A DNA stretch of 64,000 nucleotides from Paraburkholderia edwinii. Its GTDB lineage: Bacteria > Pseudomonadota > Gammaproteobacteria > Burkholderiales > Burkholderiaceae. Shown here piece after piece: positions 35,683-46,338 of the stretch (the stretch's first letter is position 1; the number at the start of each line of letters is the position of its first letter). The notes under the pieces were generated by a model that ran no database searches, was not told the DNA's origin, and saw only the letters and a program-made list of their open reading frames with translations. The position numbers were made by a program, and so were the translations under genes. The stretch is from positions 4,650,001 to 4,714,000 of the forward strand of contig NZ_CP080095.1 of NCBI RefSeq assembly GCF_019428685.1, read 5' to 3'.

Positions 35683-36132
35683 TTACGTGCTGCTTGCGCT
35701 GCCTGATGTGGGACCCGCGGTGGAACCCGCGGTGGACCCGGCGTTAGACCCGGTGGAGGACCCAGAAGCCGATGCGCTGTTCGATCCGCCGGCCGGCTTC
35801 GACGACGCAGCCGCGGCGCCGTCCGACGAACCGGATTTGCCGCCTTCGGACGACGCGCCTGCGCTACTGCCTTCGCCGTCCTTGCCGGATGCATTCGAAC
35901 CGCTGTTGGCCCCGCTGTCGGCTCCGTTATTGGATCCTTTAGACCCGTTACCGCCACGGAAATCCGTCACATACCAGCCCGAGCCTTTCAGCTGAAAACC
36001 AGCGGCAGTGACCTGCTTGCGGAATGTATCGGACCCGCATTGCGGGCATTGTGTCAACGGGGCGTCGCTCAGCTTCTGAAGCACGTCTTTCCCGAAGCCG
36101 CACGACTCGCAGCGATAAGCGTAGATCGGCAT
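35683..36132 (-). CDS. FmdB-family zinc-ribbon protein with Ser/Gly-rich tail
   Basis: A 149-residue protein. The first 60 residues are the FmdB zinc ribbon: MPIYAYRCESCG followed by LTQCPQCGSDTF, giving two CxxC pairs. FmdB was named for a link to formamidase gene regulation, but most members have no proven role. From about residue 62 onward the chain is nearly all Gly, Ser, Ala, Asn and Thr, with short imperfect repeats such as AGSTAGSTAG, about twice the length of the domain. It is first in an fmdB-DUF502-aspS row; an isolated TATAAT box lies about 50 bases upstream at 36179-36184 (minus strand), without a good -35. Confidence 0.88.
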   Translation of the reverse strand: MPIYAYRCESCGFGKDVLQKLSDAPLTQCPQCGSDTFRKQVTAAGFQLKGSGWYVTDFRGGNGSKGSNNGADSGANSGSNASGKDGEGSSAGASSEGGKSGSSDGAAAASSKPAGGSNSASASGSSTGSNAGSTAGSTAGPTSGSASST

Positions 36133-36420
36133 GACCTTTGTCCCTACAGAAATCTTGGAAGCGCTTGCAAAGCCTTGAATTATAGCCGCAAACGGTGTCG
36201 ACTCCCCCGAAATCGGGTGTCGGCCGGCGCGATGACGCCGTTGAAGGACCGCGCCGAAGCGAGCTTCAGGAGCATCGCTCCGGCGCGCAGCGAGGAGTCA
36301 CAGCGTGCAATACCGCGTGACCGTGCCCGCATACCCGTTGTCTTAAATGAGGGCGGCGGGCGCCGGAATCAAGTGCGCTTGCCGCGCACTGCCGACTCAA
36401 CCGCGCGCTCAACCCCGCAC

Positions 36421-38001
36421 TCATCCGCCATACGCGAACGCAATCCACGCACGCGCGAGCACCGCGCCAACGCCGACCGCGACGCCGAACATCAGAAGCC
36501 CCTGCAGCAGCCGGTTCGTGCGTTTCTGTTCGAGCAGAATCTGCCGAATCGTTTCGTCGTTGATGCCGCGCTGCTGCGGATCGTGCCGATGCGCGAGTGC
36601 CTGATGCACGAGCCGCGGCAATTGCGGCAGCGTCTTGCTCCACTGCGGCGCCTCGATCTTGAGCCGCTCGTACCAGCCGCGCAAACCGATCTGCTCGTTC
36701 ATCCAGCGTTCGAGATACGGCTTCGCGGTCTTCCAGAGATCGAGCTCGGGGTCGAGCGAACGGCCAAGGCCTTCGACGTTGAGCATCGTCTTCTGCAGCA
36801 GCACGAGCTGCGGCTGGATCTCCACGTTAAAGCGGCGCGACGTCGAGAACAGCCGCATCAGCACCTGGCCCAGCGAGATGTCTTTCAGCGCGCGGTCGAA
36901 GTACGGCTCGCAGACCGCGCGTATCGCGCTTTCGAGTTCCTCGACGCGCGTGTTCGGCGGCACCCAGCCCGACTCGAGGTGCAGCGTCGCGACGCGGTGA
37001 TAGTCGCGCTTGAAGAACGCGAGAAAGTTCTGCGCGAGGTAGTTCTTGTCGAAGTCCGACAGCGCGCCGACGATGCCGAAGTCGAGCGCGATGTAGCGCC
37101 CGAAATGCGCGGGGTCGAGGCTTACCTGGATGTTGCCAGGGTGCATGTCCGCGTGGAAGAAGCCATCGCGAAACACCTGCGTGAAAAAGATCTCGACACC
37201 TTCGCGCGCGAGCTTCGGAATATCGACGCCCGCCGCGCGCAAGGTCTCGACCTGGCTGATCGGCACGCCGACCATGCGCTCCATCACGAGCACGTTGGAC
37301 GTGGAGAACTCCCAATACATCTCGGGCACGAGCAGCAGATCGAGGCCTGCAAAATTGCGCCGCAGCTGGCTGCCGTTCGCGGCCTCGCGCATCAGGTCGA
37401 GCTCGTCGTGCAGATATTTGTCGAATTCGGCCACCACCTCGCGCGGCTTCAGGCGCTTGCCATCAGCCCACAGCCGCTCGGCCCACACGGCGATGTCGCG
37501 CAACAGCGCCAGGTCCGAATCGATCACGGGCAGCATGTTCGGCCGCAGCACCTTGATCGCCACCGACTTGCCCGCGTGCTGGCCGGCCTTCACGGTGGCG
37601 AAGTGCACTTGCGCGATCGACGCGCTCGCGACCGGCACGCGCTCGAAGTCGTCGAACAGTACGTTGACCGGCGCACCGAGCGAGCGCTCGATGATCGAGA
37701 TCGCGACATCGGAGTCGAACGGCGGCACCTGGTCCTGCAACTTCGCGAGTTCGTTGGCGATGTCGGGGCGCAGCAGATCGCGGCGCGTCGACAGGACCTG
37801 GCCGAACTTCACGAAAATCGGTCCGAGGCTTTCGAGCGCAAGGCGCAGCCGCAGCCCGGGCGGATCGTTGAACTTACGGCCGATGGTCGTAATACGCAGC
37901 AACAGTCGCACGCGACGATCGTTGATGCGGCTAAGCATCATCTCGTCGAGACCGAAGCGGATGACGGTAAAGAAGATCTTGAGAAAGCGCAGAAAACGCA
38001 T
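36421..38001 (-). CDS. ubiB: Ubiquinone biosynthesis kinase-like protein UbiB
   Basis: A 526-residue atypical kinase (ABC1/ADCK/UbiB family) needed for ubiquinone synthesis. The invariant KxGQ motif is in [19 protein letters not shown], the nucleotide-loop part is [13 protein letters not shown], and metal and catalytic residues lie in [13 protein letters not shown] and [11 protein letters not shown]. The C-terminus has two hydrophobic stretches ([21 protein letters not shown]) that should anchor it to the inner membrane. It starts 15 bases after ubiJ, forming an operon whose upstream gene row includes ubiE. Confidence 0.95.
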   Translation of the reverse strand: MRFLRFLKIFFTVIRFGLDEMMLSRINDRRVRLLLRITTIGRKFNDPPGLRLRLALESLGPIFVKFGQVLSTRRDLLRPDIANELAKLQDQVPPFDSDVAISIIERSLGAPVNVLFDDFERVPVASASIAQVHFATVKAGQHAGKSVAIKVLRPNMLPVIDSDLALLRDIAVWAERLWADGKRLKPREVVAEFDKYLHDELDLMREAANGSQLRRNFAGLDLLLVPEMYWEFSTSNVLVMERMVGVPISQVETLRAAGVDIPKLAREGVEIFFTQVFRDGFFHADMHPGNIQVSLDPAHFGRYIALDFGIVGALSDFDKNYLAQNFLAFFKRDYHRVATLHLESGWVPPNTRVEELESAIRAVCEPYFDRALKDISLGQVLMRLFSTSRRFNVEIQPQLVLLQKTMLNVEGLGRSLDPELDLWKTAKPYLERWMNEQIGLRGWYERLKIEAPQWSKTLPQLPRLVHQALAHRHDPQQRGINDETIRQILLEQKRTNRLLQGLLMFGVAVGVGAVLARAWIAFAYGG

Positions 38002-38016
38002 GGTTGAGCCCGGTGA

Positions 38017-38661
38017 CTAGCGCGTGCCGCGCGTATTGGCGGCGGCACCCGGTGCGGCATTGCCGCGGGCTTCGACCTTCTGTTCTAGACGTTCGATGCG
38101 CTTTTCGACACGCGCAAGCGTATCGCGAGCGCGCGCGAGTTCGGTGTTAAAGCCGTCGAGCGCGCTGCGCCGCACGAGCTGCGGGTCTTCATCAAGCAGG
38201 TATTCCGCGACCGAGTCGACCAGATTGCGCCCGGTGCGAAGCGCCTGTTCGCCGGCCGAGCGCGCGAGCGACGCGATGCGCCACGCGGGCCCATCGCCGA
38301 TCAGGCGCGCGAGATCTTCCTCGGGCTCCCAGCGCAGATGCTCGGCGAGCTTCGCGATCAACGTGGCGAATTCGGCATCGCCTTCGATCTTCACGTGCTT
38401 CATGACCGCGGCCTGCCCGCCTTGCAGGAACACGGGCAGCGCATCGGCCGGCACCGATACCGTGACATCGACCTGTTGCGCCGCGGTCTCGTCCACGGCG
38501 GCCACATAGCCGTCGGGCTGCACGAGCAGGATCATGTCCACGGGGGCACAGGATAGCCGGGCAATCTTCCCGGCATAGGGAGCGAGACGCTCGCGAGCCC
38601 ACGATTCGCGGGCGAGCAGATGGTTGACGGCAGCAGCGAAGGGCTTGGCGGCTAGGGTCAT
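38017..38661 (-). CDS. ubiJ: Ubiquinone biosynthesis accessory factor UbiJ (SCP2 domain)
   Basis: A 214-residue protein with an N-terminal sterol-carrier-like SCP2 domain (about 10-110, including GGQAAVMKHVKIEGDAEFATLIAKLAEHLRW) and a C-terminal coiled coil near DTLARVEKRIERLEQKVEARG. UbiJ works with UbiK in the soluble complex that makes ubiquinone rings accessible to modifying enzymes. The gene lies 15 bases before ubiB. A rho-independent terminator ends only about 16 bases upstream of its ATG, which is unusual for the middle of a gene row. Confidence 0.9.
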   Translation of the reverse strand: MTLAAKPFAAAVNHLLARESWARERLAPYAGKIARLSCAPVDMILLVQPDGYVAAVDETAAQQVDVTVSVPADALPVFLQGGQAAVMKHVKIEGDAEFATLIAKLAEHLRWEPEEDLARLIGDGPAWRIASLARSAGEQALRTGRNLVDSVAEYLLDEDPQLVRRSALDGFNTELARARDTLARVEKRIERLEQKVEARGNAAPGAAANTRGTR

Positions 38662-38677
38662 CGTGTTGGAATGAAAA

Positions 38678-38708
38678 AACCCGCGCAGGCGGCTTGCCTG
38701 CGCGGGTT
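38678..38708 (-). terminator. Terminator between the Tim44-like gene and ubiJ
   Basis: A 13-base perfect stem (AACCCGCGCAGGC with its complement) has a 5-base loop and is followed on the minus strand by six Ts. It ends 16 bases before the ubiJ ATG, so it terminates transcripts from the Tim44-like gene, or else attenuates read-through into ubiJ-ubiB. Confidence 0.9.
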
Positions 38709-38832
38709 CCTATTGTAACGTCCGTTCCCTTTCCAGCCGATTCAGCCGAACGGCCTATTTGTTGATTCCGGCAGCGTTGTCGAACGCCGCTGCGGTCAGC
38801 TAGCGGGAACTGACCGGGGAACTGACGACGGC

Positions 38833-39837
38833 TCAGTGATGCGTGACCTGCTGGATGCCGGCGAGCAGCCAGCCTTCGCCGGTCTTCGTCGACTTGGACA
38901 GATTCCAGATTTCGACGAAAGGCTCAGCCGCGCCACCGATCGTCTCGCGGATCAGCCCCGAGAAGCGCACGCTCGCGAGGTATTCCTCGGCCCGGTCTTC
39001 GACGCCGAGCAGTTCCGCATTCAGTTGCACGACGTCGGTCTGGTTGCGCCCGGCACCGCGCGAGTCGAGGTCGATCTTCACTTCCGCGAACATTTCAGGC
39101 GTGGTGAACTCGCGGATGTCGGCCATGTTGCCGGCGTCCCATGCTTCCTGCAGTCGCACGAAGTAGACCTTCGCGTTGCGCAGGAACGCGTCCGTATCGA
39201 AGTTTGCAGGCACTGCGGGCGCCGCGCCGATTTGCGGCGTACTTAGCGGATTGCCCTGCGGCTCGAGATACTGGCCGCTCGGCGGCGCCGTATAGCGCGG
39301 CTCCTGCGAATAGCCGGTGCCGCCCGCATTGAGCGTGGGCGAACCGCCTGCATAAGCCGGGGCGTTCGCATCGCGCTTGCGGCCGAAGAACTTGCGGATC
39401 AGCCAGATCGCCACGATCGCAATCAGCGCGATGATGATGAAGTTGGCCATCGCACCGGCGAACGCTTCGCCGAGACCGAAGTGCGACAGCAGCGCCGCGA
39501 TGCCGAGACCGGCCGCGAGGCCTGCGATCGGCCCGAGCCAGCGCGAGCGGTTAGGCTGCGCTGCGGGCGTGGGCGCCGGCGCCGGCTGCGCGCGCTGCAT
39601 CTGCGCGTTCTGCCCTTGCCCCGGCTGCTGCGACGGCGGCGGCGTAGTTTGCCGCTGCATCATCGACGAGTCGTTCGATTGACGGCCGAAACTGCGTCCG
39701 CCGCCCATCCGTTTCGCTTCGGCGTCGAGCGACGCGAGCGTGCCGACCGTGATCAAACCGACCATTGCCAGCAGCCCGATTCTCCGCGCCCAAGGCCGCG
39801 AAACCTTACGTTTAGACAACAGATTCGAATCGGACAT
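38833..39837 (-). CDS. Tim44/TimA-like domain membrane protein
   Basis: A 334-residue protein. The ATG at 39837 gives MSDSNLLSKRKVSRP; a TTG three codons upstream is open but has less support. A membrane segment or signal anchor (IGLLAMVGLITVGTLASLDAEA) is followed by a Gly/Gln/Pro-rich linker and one or two hydrophobic helices (FIIIALIAIVAIWLIRKFFGRK). The C-terminal 150 residues are a Tim44-type domain (FLRNAKVYFVRLQEAWDAGNMADIREFTTPEMFAEVK). In bacteria this domain has no settled role and import function should not be transferred from mitochondria. It lies between ubiE and ubiJ. Confidence 0.88.
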   Translation of the reverse strand: MSDSNLLSKRKVSRPWARRIGLLAMVGLITVGTLASLDAEAKRMGGGRSFGRQSNDSSMMQRQTTPPPSQQPGQGQNAQMQRAQPAPAPTPAAQPNRSRWLGPIAGLAAGLGIAALLSHFGLGEAFAGAMANFIIIALIAIVAIWLIRKFFGRKRDANAPAYAGGSPTLNAGGTGYSQEPRYTAPPSGQYLEPQGNPLSTPQIGAAPAVPANFDTDAFLRNAKVYFVRLQEAWDAGNMADIREFTTPEMFAEVKIDLDSRGAGRNQTDVVQLNAELLGVEDRAEEYLASVRFSGLIRETIGGAAEPFVEIWNLSKSTKTGEGWLLAGIQQVTHH

Positions 39838-39875
39838 TTCTGACAATTCCTTTTAAAAACGAGCGGTTAGGGACG

Positions 39876-40607
39876 CTAATACTTTGTCCCGGTGTGCAAG
39901 GCTACCACGCCAGCTGACAGATTGTAATATTTGACGCCTTCGATGCCAGCTTGTTCCATCATCGTTTTCAAAGTTTCCTGGTCCGGGTGCATCCGGATCG
40001 ACTCGGCAAGGTAGCGATAGCTTTCCGCGTCTTTGGCGAAACGATCGCCAAGCCACGGCAGCACCTTGAATGAATATAGGTCGTAAGCCTTCTTCAGCGG
40101 GTCCCACACTTTCGAAAACTCGAGCACGAGCACGCGCCCGCCCGGCTTCAGCACGCGGCGCATTTCCGCCAGCGCGGCTTCCTTGTGCGTCATGTTGCGC
40201 AAGCCGAAGGCCACCGTCACCACGTCGAAGTAGTTGTCCGGAAACGGAATCTTCTCCGCGTCGCAGAGCAGCGCCGGCGTGACGACGCCCTTGTCGAGCA
40301 GCCGGTCGCGGCCCACGCGCAGCATCGATTCGTTGATATCGGTATGCCAGACCTCGCCGGTCGGCCCGGCCTGCTTCGCGAACGCCTTCGACAGGTCGCC
40401 GGTGCCGCCCGCGATATCGAGCACCTTGAAGCCCGGCCGCACACTGGCCTGCGAGATCGTGAACGCCTTCCATGCGCGGTGCAGCCCGCCCGACATCAGG
40501 TCGTTCATCAGGTCATAGTTGGAGGCAACCGAGTGGAATACGCCCGCCACCTTCGCCGCTTTGTCCTGTTCGTCGACCGTCTGATAGCCGAAGTGGGTTT
40601 TGCTCAT
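39876..40607 (-). CDS. ubiE: Ubiquinone/menaquinone C-methyltransferase UbiE
   Basis: A 243-residue SAM-dependent methyltransferase that adds the C-methyl group in ubiquinone synthesis (and to demethylmenaquinone where present). The start [36 protein letters not shown] is diagnostic. The SAM site is [12 protein letters not shown], and the family block [34 protein letters not shown] follows. Length is the usual 240-250. It is first of the ubiE / Tim44-like / ubiJ / ubiB row. Confidence 0.96.
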   Translation of the reverse strand: MSKTHFGYQTVDEQDKAAKVAGVFHSVASNYDLMNDLMSGGLHRAWKAFTISQASVRPGFKVLDIAGGTGDLSKAFAKQAGPTGEVWHTDINESMLRVGRDRLLDKGVVTPALLCDAEKIPFPDNYFDVVTVAFGLRNMTHKEAALAEMRRVLKPGGRVLVLEFSKVWDPLKKAYDLYSFKVLPWLGDRFAKDAESYRYLAESIRMHPDQETLKTMMEQAGIEGVKYYNLSAGVVALHTGTKY

Positions 40608-40689
40608 CGCGCTTGTCCTCGCGTTTTTTGACGATTGTTGCGCCGCATCGAAGTAGCGGCCGGGCGAATGGTATCAGCCCGTGTCAGTA

Positions 40690-41112
40690 TTAGTGACAGT
40701 GCCCGTGGCCGTGGCCACCGGCGGGCGCGGCGGCCATCGGCGCGTCGCGGTCCACGCCGGCCGCGGCGAGCGTATCGAGATACTCGCGCCACCGCTCATC
40801 CTGGCGCGTTGCGAGATCCCACAGCAGATCCCACGAATAGATGCCGGTCGCGTGGCCGTCCGAAAACGTCGGCTGCAACGCATAGTTGCCGACACCTTCA
40901 AGCGCCGTGATCGTCACATCGCGCTTGCCCGTTTGCAGCGTCTCCTGGCCGGGCCCGTGACCGCGCGCTTCCGCCGACGGCGTGTACACACGCAGCAGTT
41001 CGAACGGCACGCGATACGACACGCCGTTTGCATATTGCAGTTCCAGCACGCGCGACACCGCGTGCACGACAACGCCGGTCGGCACCGGGGTGTCGGGAGT
41101 CAGTCCGCTCAT
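40690..41112 (-). CDS. DUF971 domain protein with C-terminal histidine tail
   Basis: A 140-residue protein. The body matches DUF971 (the GBBH-like N-terminal domain): VLELQYANGVSYRVPFELLRVYTPSAE and a later YSWDLLWDLATRQDERWREYLD. The domain is found in proteins linked to Fe-S or iron use, but the stand-alone bacterial form is uncharacterised. The tail GGHGHGHCH is a likely metal-binding site for nickel, zinc or iron. The chosen ATG at 41112 (MSGLTPDTPVPTG) lies 8 bases after the HIT gene's stop, suggesting cotranscription. The next gene is ubiE. Confidence 0.85.
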   Translation of the reverse strand: MSGLTPDTPVPTGVVVHAVSRVLELQYANGVSYRVPFELLRVYTPSAEARGHGPGQETLQTGKRDVTITALEGVGNYALQPTFSDGHATGIYSWDLLWDLATRQDERWREYLDTLAAAGVDRDAPMAAAPAGGHGHGHCH

Positions 41113-41119
41113 AGTCACC

Positions 41120-41548
41120 TCACGCGAGAGCCTGTTCGATTTCGCCGCGCACCGCGTCGCGCAGCAGCGTGGCCTGCGCGCGGCGCTGCGACAGCATGGC
41201 TTCCGATACGGTCCGCTGACGCGGCGCCCAGATCGGCAGCGGAAAATGCGCATCGTTGGAAAAGCGCGGAATCACATGCCAGTGCACGTGCGGCACCTGG
41301 TTGCCGAGGCTTGCCAGGTTGATCTTGACCGGCTTCATCACGCGCCGCATGGCGCGTTCCACGGCGTTCACCGCGCGCATCACACGATCGCGGTCCGCGT
41401 CGGCGAGGTCGGAGAACTCGGCCACGTGCTGGTTCCAGATGACGCGGCAAAAGCCGGGGTAGTCTTGTTCGTCGGCCAGGACGACACGCAAGGTGTCGTC
41501 CTTCCACAAAATGTCGCCGCCGTCTTCGCGGCAGAAGATACAGTCCAT
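41120..41548 (-). CDS. HIT-family hydrolase
   Basis: A 142-residue histidine-triad protein. The catalytic motif is HVHWHVIPRF, a HxHxH form, and the N-terminal DCIFCREDGGD has a CxxC-type pair often binding zinc. Members hydrolyse AMP-lysine, AMP-amide or dinucleoside polyphosphates; which applies here cannot be told. The start at 41548 is chosen because the family begins at this cysteine region; open frame extends upstream to 41674. It lies between the large FAD/Fe-S oxidase and the DUF971 gene on the same strand. Confidence 0.88.
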   Translation of the reverse strand: MDCIFCREDGGDILWKDDTLRVVLADEQDYPGFCRVIWNQHVAEFSDLADADRDRVMRAVNAVERAMRRVMKPVKINLASLGNQVPHVHWHVIPRFSNDAHFPLPIWAPRQRTVSEAMLSQRRAQATLLRDAVRGEIEQALA

Positions 41549-41582
41549 CGTCGCCCTCGAGCGCATACCGTCATGCTTGCAA

Positions 41583-44500
41583 TTAGACCAGCACGCGCTC
41601 GATTCCGCCATTATTCGCACGGGCGACGTAGTCGGCCATCCAGTTTTCGCCGAGCACGTGGCGCGCGATTTCAACGACGATGTAGTCTGCTTCGACGTTG
41701 GCGTCTTCGTTATAGCGCGACAGGCCTTGCAGGCACGACGGGCAGCTGGTCAGAATCTTCACATCCGTTGCTCCGTTCGGTGCGCCGTTCGCCGTGCCGT
41801 TCTTGCCACCCGGTTGCGGACCATCGCCAGCCTTCAGCACCGAGCCTGGTGCCGCACCGGCCGCACCCGCGGCCGCATTGGCCATATTGATCGCGTTCGC
41901 GCCCGCTTCGGCGACGAGCGGAATCCCGCGCAGCTTCGCCGCGCCCTTGCGGATTTCCTCTTCCTTGCGGAAGCGCACCTGCGTCGAGATGTCGGGCCGC
42001 GTCACCGCCAGCGTGCCCGATTCGCCGCAGCACCGGTCGTTCTTTTCGATCTTGTAACCGTCGTGCTCCGAGCCCATCAATTCATTGACGAGCTTGACGG
42101 GGTCGATCGTCTTGATCGGCGTGTGGCACGGGTCGTGATACATGTAGCGCGTGCCCTTCACGCCGTCGAGCTTGATGTTCTTCTCGAGCAGGAATTCGTG
42201 GATGTCGATGATCCGGCAGCCCGGGAAGATCTTCTCGAATTCGTAGCCGGCCAGCTGGTCGTAACACGTGCCGCACGACACGACCACGGTCTTGATGTCG
42301 AGATAGTTCAGCGTATTCGCGACGCGGTGGAACAGCACGCGGTTATCGGTGACGATCTTCTCGGCCTTGTCGTACTGGCCCGAGCCGCGCTGCGGATAGC
42401 CGCAGCACAGATAGCCCGGCGGCAGGACGGTCTGCACGCCCGCTTCCCAGAGCATCGCCTGCGTCGCGAGGCCCACCTGCGAAAACAGACGCTCGGAGCC
42501 GCAGCCCGGGAAGTAGAACACCGCTTCCGAATCGACGGTCGTCGCCTTCGGGTTGCGGATGATCGGCACGATCTTGTTGTCTTCGATGTCGAGCAGCGCG
42601 CGCGCCGTCTTTTTCGGCAGGTTGCCCGGCATCTTCTTGTTCATGAAGTGAATGACCTGCTCGACCACGGGCGGCTTGCCGGTCGTCGCGGGCGGATGCG
42701 CGGTCTGCTTCTTCACGAGCTTTTTCAGCACGTCGTTGCCCAGACGCTGCGCCTTGTAGCCAACGCCCATCATCGCAGTACGCGCGAGATTGATGGTCTG
42801 CGGGTTGGTCGCATTGAGGAAGAACATACCGGCCGCATTACCGGGGTTGAACTTCTTCTTGCCCATCTTGCGCAGCAGGTTGCGCATGTTCATCGTCACG
42901 TCGCCGAAGTCGATCTTGACCGGGCACGGCGTCGCGCACTTATGGCAGACCGTGCAGTGATCGGCGACGTCGTTGAACTCGTCCCAATGCTTGATCGATA
43001 CGCCGCGGCGCGTCTGTTCTTCGTACAGGAACGCTTCGACGAGCAGCGAGGTGGCGAGAATCTTGTTACGCGGGCTATACAACAGGTTCGCGCGCGGCAC
43101 GTGCGTCGCGCACACCGGCTTGCATTTGCCGCAGCGCAGGCAGTCCTTCACCGAATCGGCGATCGCGCCGATATCGGACTGCTGCATGATCAGCGACTCA
43201 TAGCCCATCAGGCCGAAGCTCGGCGTGTAAGCGTTGCGCAGGTCTGCGCCTTCGAGCAGCTTGCCCGCGTTGAAGCGTCCTTGCGGGTCGACGCGCTGCT
43301 TGTAGGCGCGGAATTCGGCGATCTCGTCGTCGGTGAGGAATTCGAGCTTCGTGATGCCGATGCCGTGTTCGCCGGAAATCACGCCGTCGAGCGAGCGCGC
43401 CAGCTTCATGATGCGTGCGACCGCGGTATGCGCGTCCTGCAGCATCTCGTAGTTGTCGGAGTTGACGGGGATGTTCGTGTGAACGTTGCCGTCGCCCGCG
43501 TGCATGTGCAGCGCGACGAACACGCGGCCACGCAGCACCTGTTTATGGATAGCCTGCGCTTCCTCGAGGATCGGCTTGAACTCGCCGCCGTTGAAAATCT
43601 GCCGCAATTCCGCGCGGATTTCCTGTTTCCACGACACGCGTATCGTGCGGTCCTGCGTGACGTCGAATACCGTCACGCCCGGCTGTTCATCGACGCGATC
43701 CGCGAATTTCTCCGCGAGCGCCGCATAGCCAAGACCCACCAGATAATGCTGCGCCTCGCGCAACGACAGATCGAGCTTGTCGCGCAGGAACGTCCAGCGC
43801 GCGCGGACCTGATTCAGCAATTCGAGCGCATGCTGAACGCGATCTTCGAGCAGTTCGGCGCTCGGAATTTCGTTGGCGTCGTCGCTCTTGCCGAGCGGCA
43901 GCTTGCCCGCCTTGAAAAACGCTTCGAGCGCATCGACGAGCTGCAGCTTGTTCTTGATCGACAGCTCGATATTGATGCGCTCGATGCCGTCCGTGTACTC
44001 GCCCATCCGGTTCAGCGGAATGACGACGTCTTCGTTGATCTTGAACGCGTTCGTGTGCTTCGCAATCGCGGCAGTCCGGCTACGGTCGAGCCAGAAGCGC
44101 TTGCGCGCCTCGGCGCTGACCGCAACGAAGCCTTCGCCGCTCTTGCCGTTCGCCATGCGGACCACTTCGGAGGTTGCGGCCGCAACCTTATCGGCATCGT
44201 CACCGACGATATCGCCGATCAGCACCATCTTCGGAAACGCGTTGCGCTTGCTCTTCGTCGCATAGCCGACCGCACGCAGATAGCGTTCGTCGAGATGCTC
44301 GAGGCCCGCGAGAATCGCACCGCCTTCGCGCGACGTTTCGAACAGGTAATCCTTGATTTCAACGATGCTCGGAATCGCCTCGCGCGCCTGGCCGAAGAAT
44401 TCGAGGCACACGGTGCGCGTATGCGCGGGCATCTTGTGCAGCACCCAGCGCGCGGACGTGATGAGCCCGTCGCAGCCTTCCTTCTGCACGCCCGGCAGGC

Positions 44501-45710
44501 CCGCGAGGAATTTGTCGGTGACGTCCTTGCCGAGGCCTTCCTTACGGAAACGCCGCCCTTCGATCTCGAGCGGCTCGGTGCGCAACAGCTTTTCACCCGG
44601 CGCATATTCGCCGTCGAACCACTTCAGTTCAAAGCGCGCGACAGGAATGTCGTGAATCTTGCCGAGGTTGTGATCGAGACGCGTGACTTCGAGCCAGTTG
44701 CCTTCCGGATCGACCATCCGCCACCACGCGAGATTGTCGAGCGCGGTGCCCCACAGCACGGCCTTCTTGCCGCCCGCGTTCATCGCGATGTTGCCGCCGA
44801 TGCACGATGCGTCGAGCGACGTCGGGTCGACCGCGAACACGTAGCCAGCCTGTTCGGCCGCTTCGGTCACGCGGCGCGTGACGACGCCCGCGCCCGAGTA
44901 GACCGTCGCGACCTTGCGATCGACGCCCGGCAGATCGGTCAGCTCGACGGCGCCAAGCTTCTCGAGCTTCTCGGTGTTGATGACCGCGGAGAACGGCGTG
45001 AGCGGCACGGCGCCGCCCGTATAACCGGTGCCGCCCCCGCGCGGAATCACGGTGAGGCCGAGTTCGAAGCAAGCTTTCACCAGGCCTGCAATTTCATCTT
45101 CGTTATCGGGCGTCAGCACGACGAACGGATATTCGACACGCCAGTCGGTTGCATCGGTGACGTGCGACACGCGCGCGAGGCCGTCGAAGCGGATGTTGTC
45201 CTTCTGCGTGCGGCGGCCCAGCTCGCGCAGCGCGCGGCGGCGCAGGTCGGCGCTGCGTTCGAACTCGTCAGCGAACGCATCGACCGCGCGGCGCGCCGCG
45301 GCCACCAGCGCCTCGACGCGCGCGGCGCGATCGACGCCGGCGTCGTCGTGATGCGCGGTCAGATCGGCGCGGCGGCGCTTCTCAATCTCGGCCAGCCGGT
45401 GGTGCAGCGCTTCGATCAGCAGCTTGCGACGCTTCGGATTGTCGAGCAGATCGTCCTGCAGATACGGATTGCGGCGCACGACCCAGATATCGCCGAGCAC
45501 TTCATACAGCATCCGCGCCGAGCGGCCGGTGCGGCGTTCGTTGCGCAGTTCGTCGAGTACAGCCCACGCTTCGTCGCCGAGCAGACGGATGACGATCTCG
45601 CGATCGGAAAACGACGTGTAGTTGTAGGGGATTTCACGCAGGCGCGGGGCGGGATCGGTAGCCACTGCGTGAGCGGCGCCGTGCGGGTCGAATACTTGAG
45701 GTGCGTTCAT
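41583..45710 (-). CDS. DUF3683 / FAD-linked oxidase / Fe-S (GlcD-GlcF-like) fusion protein
   Basis: A 1375-residue flavo-iron-sulphur oxidoreductase. Order: an N-terminal DUF3683 region ([22 protein letters not shown]), a PCMH-type FAD domain with [17 protein letters not shown] (about 220-240), a GlcD-like C-terminal oxidase domain, a two-cluster ferredoxin domain with [11 protein letters not shown] and [14 protein letters not shown], and two cysteine-rich CCG domains ([18 protein letters not shown]). It should oxidise a 2-hydroxy acid such as D-lactate, glycolate or D-2-hydroxyglutarate and pass electrons to the membrane chain. The start at 45710 ([11 protein letters not shown]) is preferred over the open frame to 45737. 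The substrate is unknown. Confidence 0.9.
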   Translation of the reverse strand: MNAPQVFDPHGAAHAVATDPAPRLREIPYNYTSFSDREIVIRLLGDEAWAVLDELRNERRTGRSARMLYEVLGDIWVVRRNPYLQDDLLDNPKRRKLLIEALHHRLAEIEKRRRADLTAHHDDAGVDRAARVEALVAAARRAVDAFADEFERSADLRRRALRELGRRTQKDNIRFDGLARVSHVTDATDWRVEYPFVVLTPDNEDEIAGLVKACFELGLTVIPRGGGTGYTGGAVPLTPFSAVINTEKLEKLGAVELTDLPGVDRKVATVYSGAGVVTRRVTEAAEQAGYVFAVDPTSLDASCIGGNIAMNAGGKKAVLWGTALDNLAWWRMVDPEGNWLEVTRLDHNLGKIHDIPVARFELKWFDGEYAPGEKLLRTEPLEIEGRRFRKEGLGKDVTDKFLAGLPGVQKEGCDGLITSARWVLHKMPAHTRTVCLEFFGQAREAIPSIVEIKDYLFETSREGGAILAGLEHLDERYLRAVGYATKSKRNAFPKMVLIGDIVGDDADKVAAATSEVVRMANGKSGEGFVAVSAEARKRFWLDRSRTAAIAKHTNAFKINEDVVIPLNRMGEYTDGIERINIELSIKNKLQLVDALEAFFKAGKLPLGKSDDANEIPSAELLEDRVQHALELLNQVRARWTFLRDKLDLSLREAQHYLVGLGYAALAEKFADRVDEQPGVTVFDVTQDRTIRVSWKQEIRAELRQIFNGGEFKPILEEAQAIHKQVLRGRVFVALHMHAGDGNVHTNIPVNSDNYEMLQDAHTAVARIMKLARSLDGVISGEHGIGITKLEFLTDDEIAEFRAYKQRVDPQGRFNAGKLLEGADLRNAYTPSFGLMGYESLIMQQSDIGAIADSVKDCLRCGKCKPVCATHVPRANLLYSPRNKILATSLLVEAFLYEEQTRRGVSIKHWDEFNDVADHCTVCHKCATPCPVKIDFGDVTMNMRNLLRKMGKKKFNPGNAAGMFFLNATNPQTINLARTAMMGVGYKAQRLGNDVLKKLVKKQTAHPPATTGKPPVVEQVIHFMNKKMPGNLPKKTARALLDIEDNKIVPIIRNPKATTVDSEAVFYFPGCGSERLFSQVGLATQAMLWEAGVQTVLPPGYLCCGYPQRGSGQYDKAEKIVTDNRVLFHRVANTLNYLDIKTVVVSCGTCYDQLAGYEFEKIFPGCRIIDIHEFLLEKNIKLDGVKGTRYMYHDPCHTPIKTIDPVKLVNELMGSEHDGYKIEKNDRCCGESGTLAVTRPDISTQVRFRKEEEIRKGAAKLRGIPLVAEAGANAINMANAAAGAAGAAPGSVLKAGDGPQPGGKNGTANGAPNGATDVKILTSCPSCLQGLSRYNEDANVEADYIVVEIARHVLGENWMADYVARANNGGIERVLV

Positions 45711-46338
45711 GGTTGGACGACTCGGTGTGTCAGCCAACGGGAACCGCCGCGATTCTCATGAGGCGGCGGCATCGGCTGACGATGCGCGTGGGGCGCAATG
45801 CTGGGAATTCTTCTATTGGGCGAAGCCGCGGCTGGCCAAACCCGCCGGCGGACGCACTCACGCCGGCTGCTTCGCTGGCTCAGATACCGCTACACGATCG
45901 TGCATGCCGCACGTGCCTCTCCGCGGCGGGACGAGACTCGCGCGGGACGGGCATCAGGTGGGCGATCCGAGGCTGCCAGTGCATCTTCCGATCCTTGTTC
46001 CAAAACGCGATTCTACCGCATGATCCCTGCGCGCGTTGACGCCTCCGTGACGGCGCCATGGGCATTTGCGACGCCTGGCGACTACCGTTGAGGCGGCCGG
46101 AAGCGGTCGCGATCACGTTGATTTGCCGACCGGCCGGTCGGGTTTCGGATCGCCGTGCCGAGGGGACCACCGTGGACTCACTGCGGCGAACTCACCCAGC
46201 GGACCTACCGCGGTCCGACTGCGCAACAAACTGCGCATTCCGCGTGCCGCTCACCTTAGCTAACCGGTCTGAGCGCGCACGGATGGCGCTATCATTGACC
46301 TTTTCCCGTCTTATTCAGCGCATCGCGCCGTGAACCGC
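45711..46338. other. 628-base divergent intergenic region before ilvA
   Basis: This lies between the starts of the FAD/Fe-S oxidase (minus) and ilvA (plus) and must hold both promoters. Short frames up to about 110 codons exist on both strands, but none has a family motif or good start. The main visible structure is a perfect 16-base palindrome, CCGACCGGCCGGTCGG, at 46126-46141. No convincing -35/-10 pair or riboswitch was recognised. Confidence 0.5.

Noticed and set aside
36179..36184. Full sigma-70 promoter before fmdB
   Set aside because: A good TATAAT is present, but the nearest TTGACA-like box is only 11 bases away, so only a possible -10 is noted.
38833..39837. Mitochondrial-type import role for the Tim44-like protein
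   Set aside because: Only the domain fold is shared; there is no TIM23-like partner and bacterial members have no such role established.
41493..45761. 1422-codon open frame on the plus strand
   Set aside because: It is antisense to the DUF3683/FAD/Fe-S gene, has Arg/Ala/His-rich composition typical of GC-rich antisense frames and shows no family motif.
46126..46141. 16-base palindrome before ilvA as a proven operator
   Set aside because: It is made only of G/C-rich steps in very GC-rich DNA, about 200 bases from either start, so chance is hard to exclude; it is mentioned only in the region entry.
45880..46170. Small genes in the gap before ilvA
   Set aside because: Frames on both strands overlap each other, lack ribosome sites and show no family motif.
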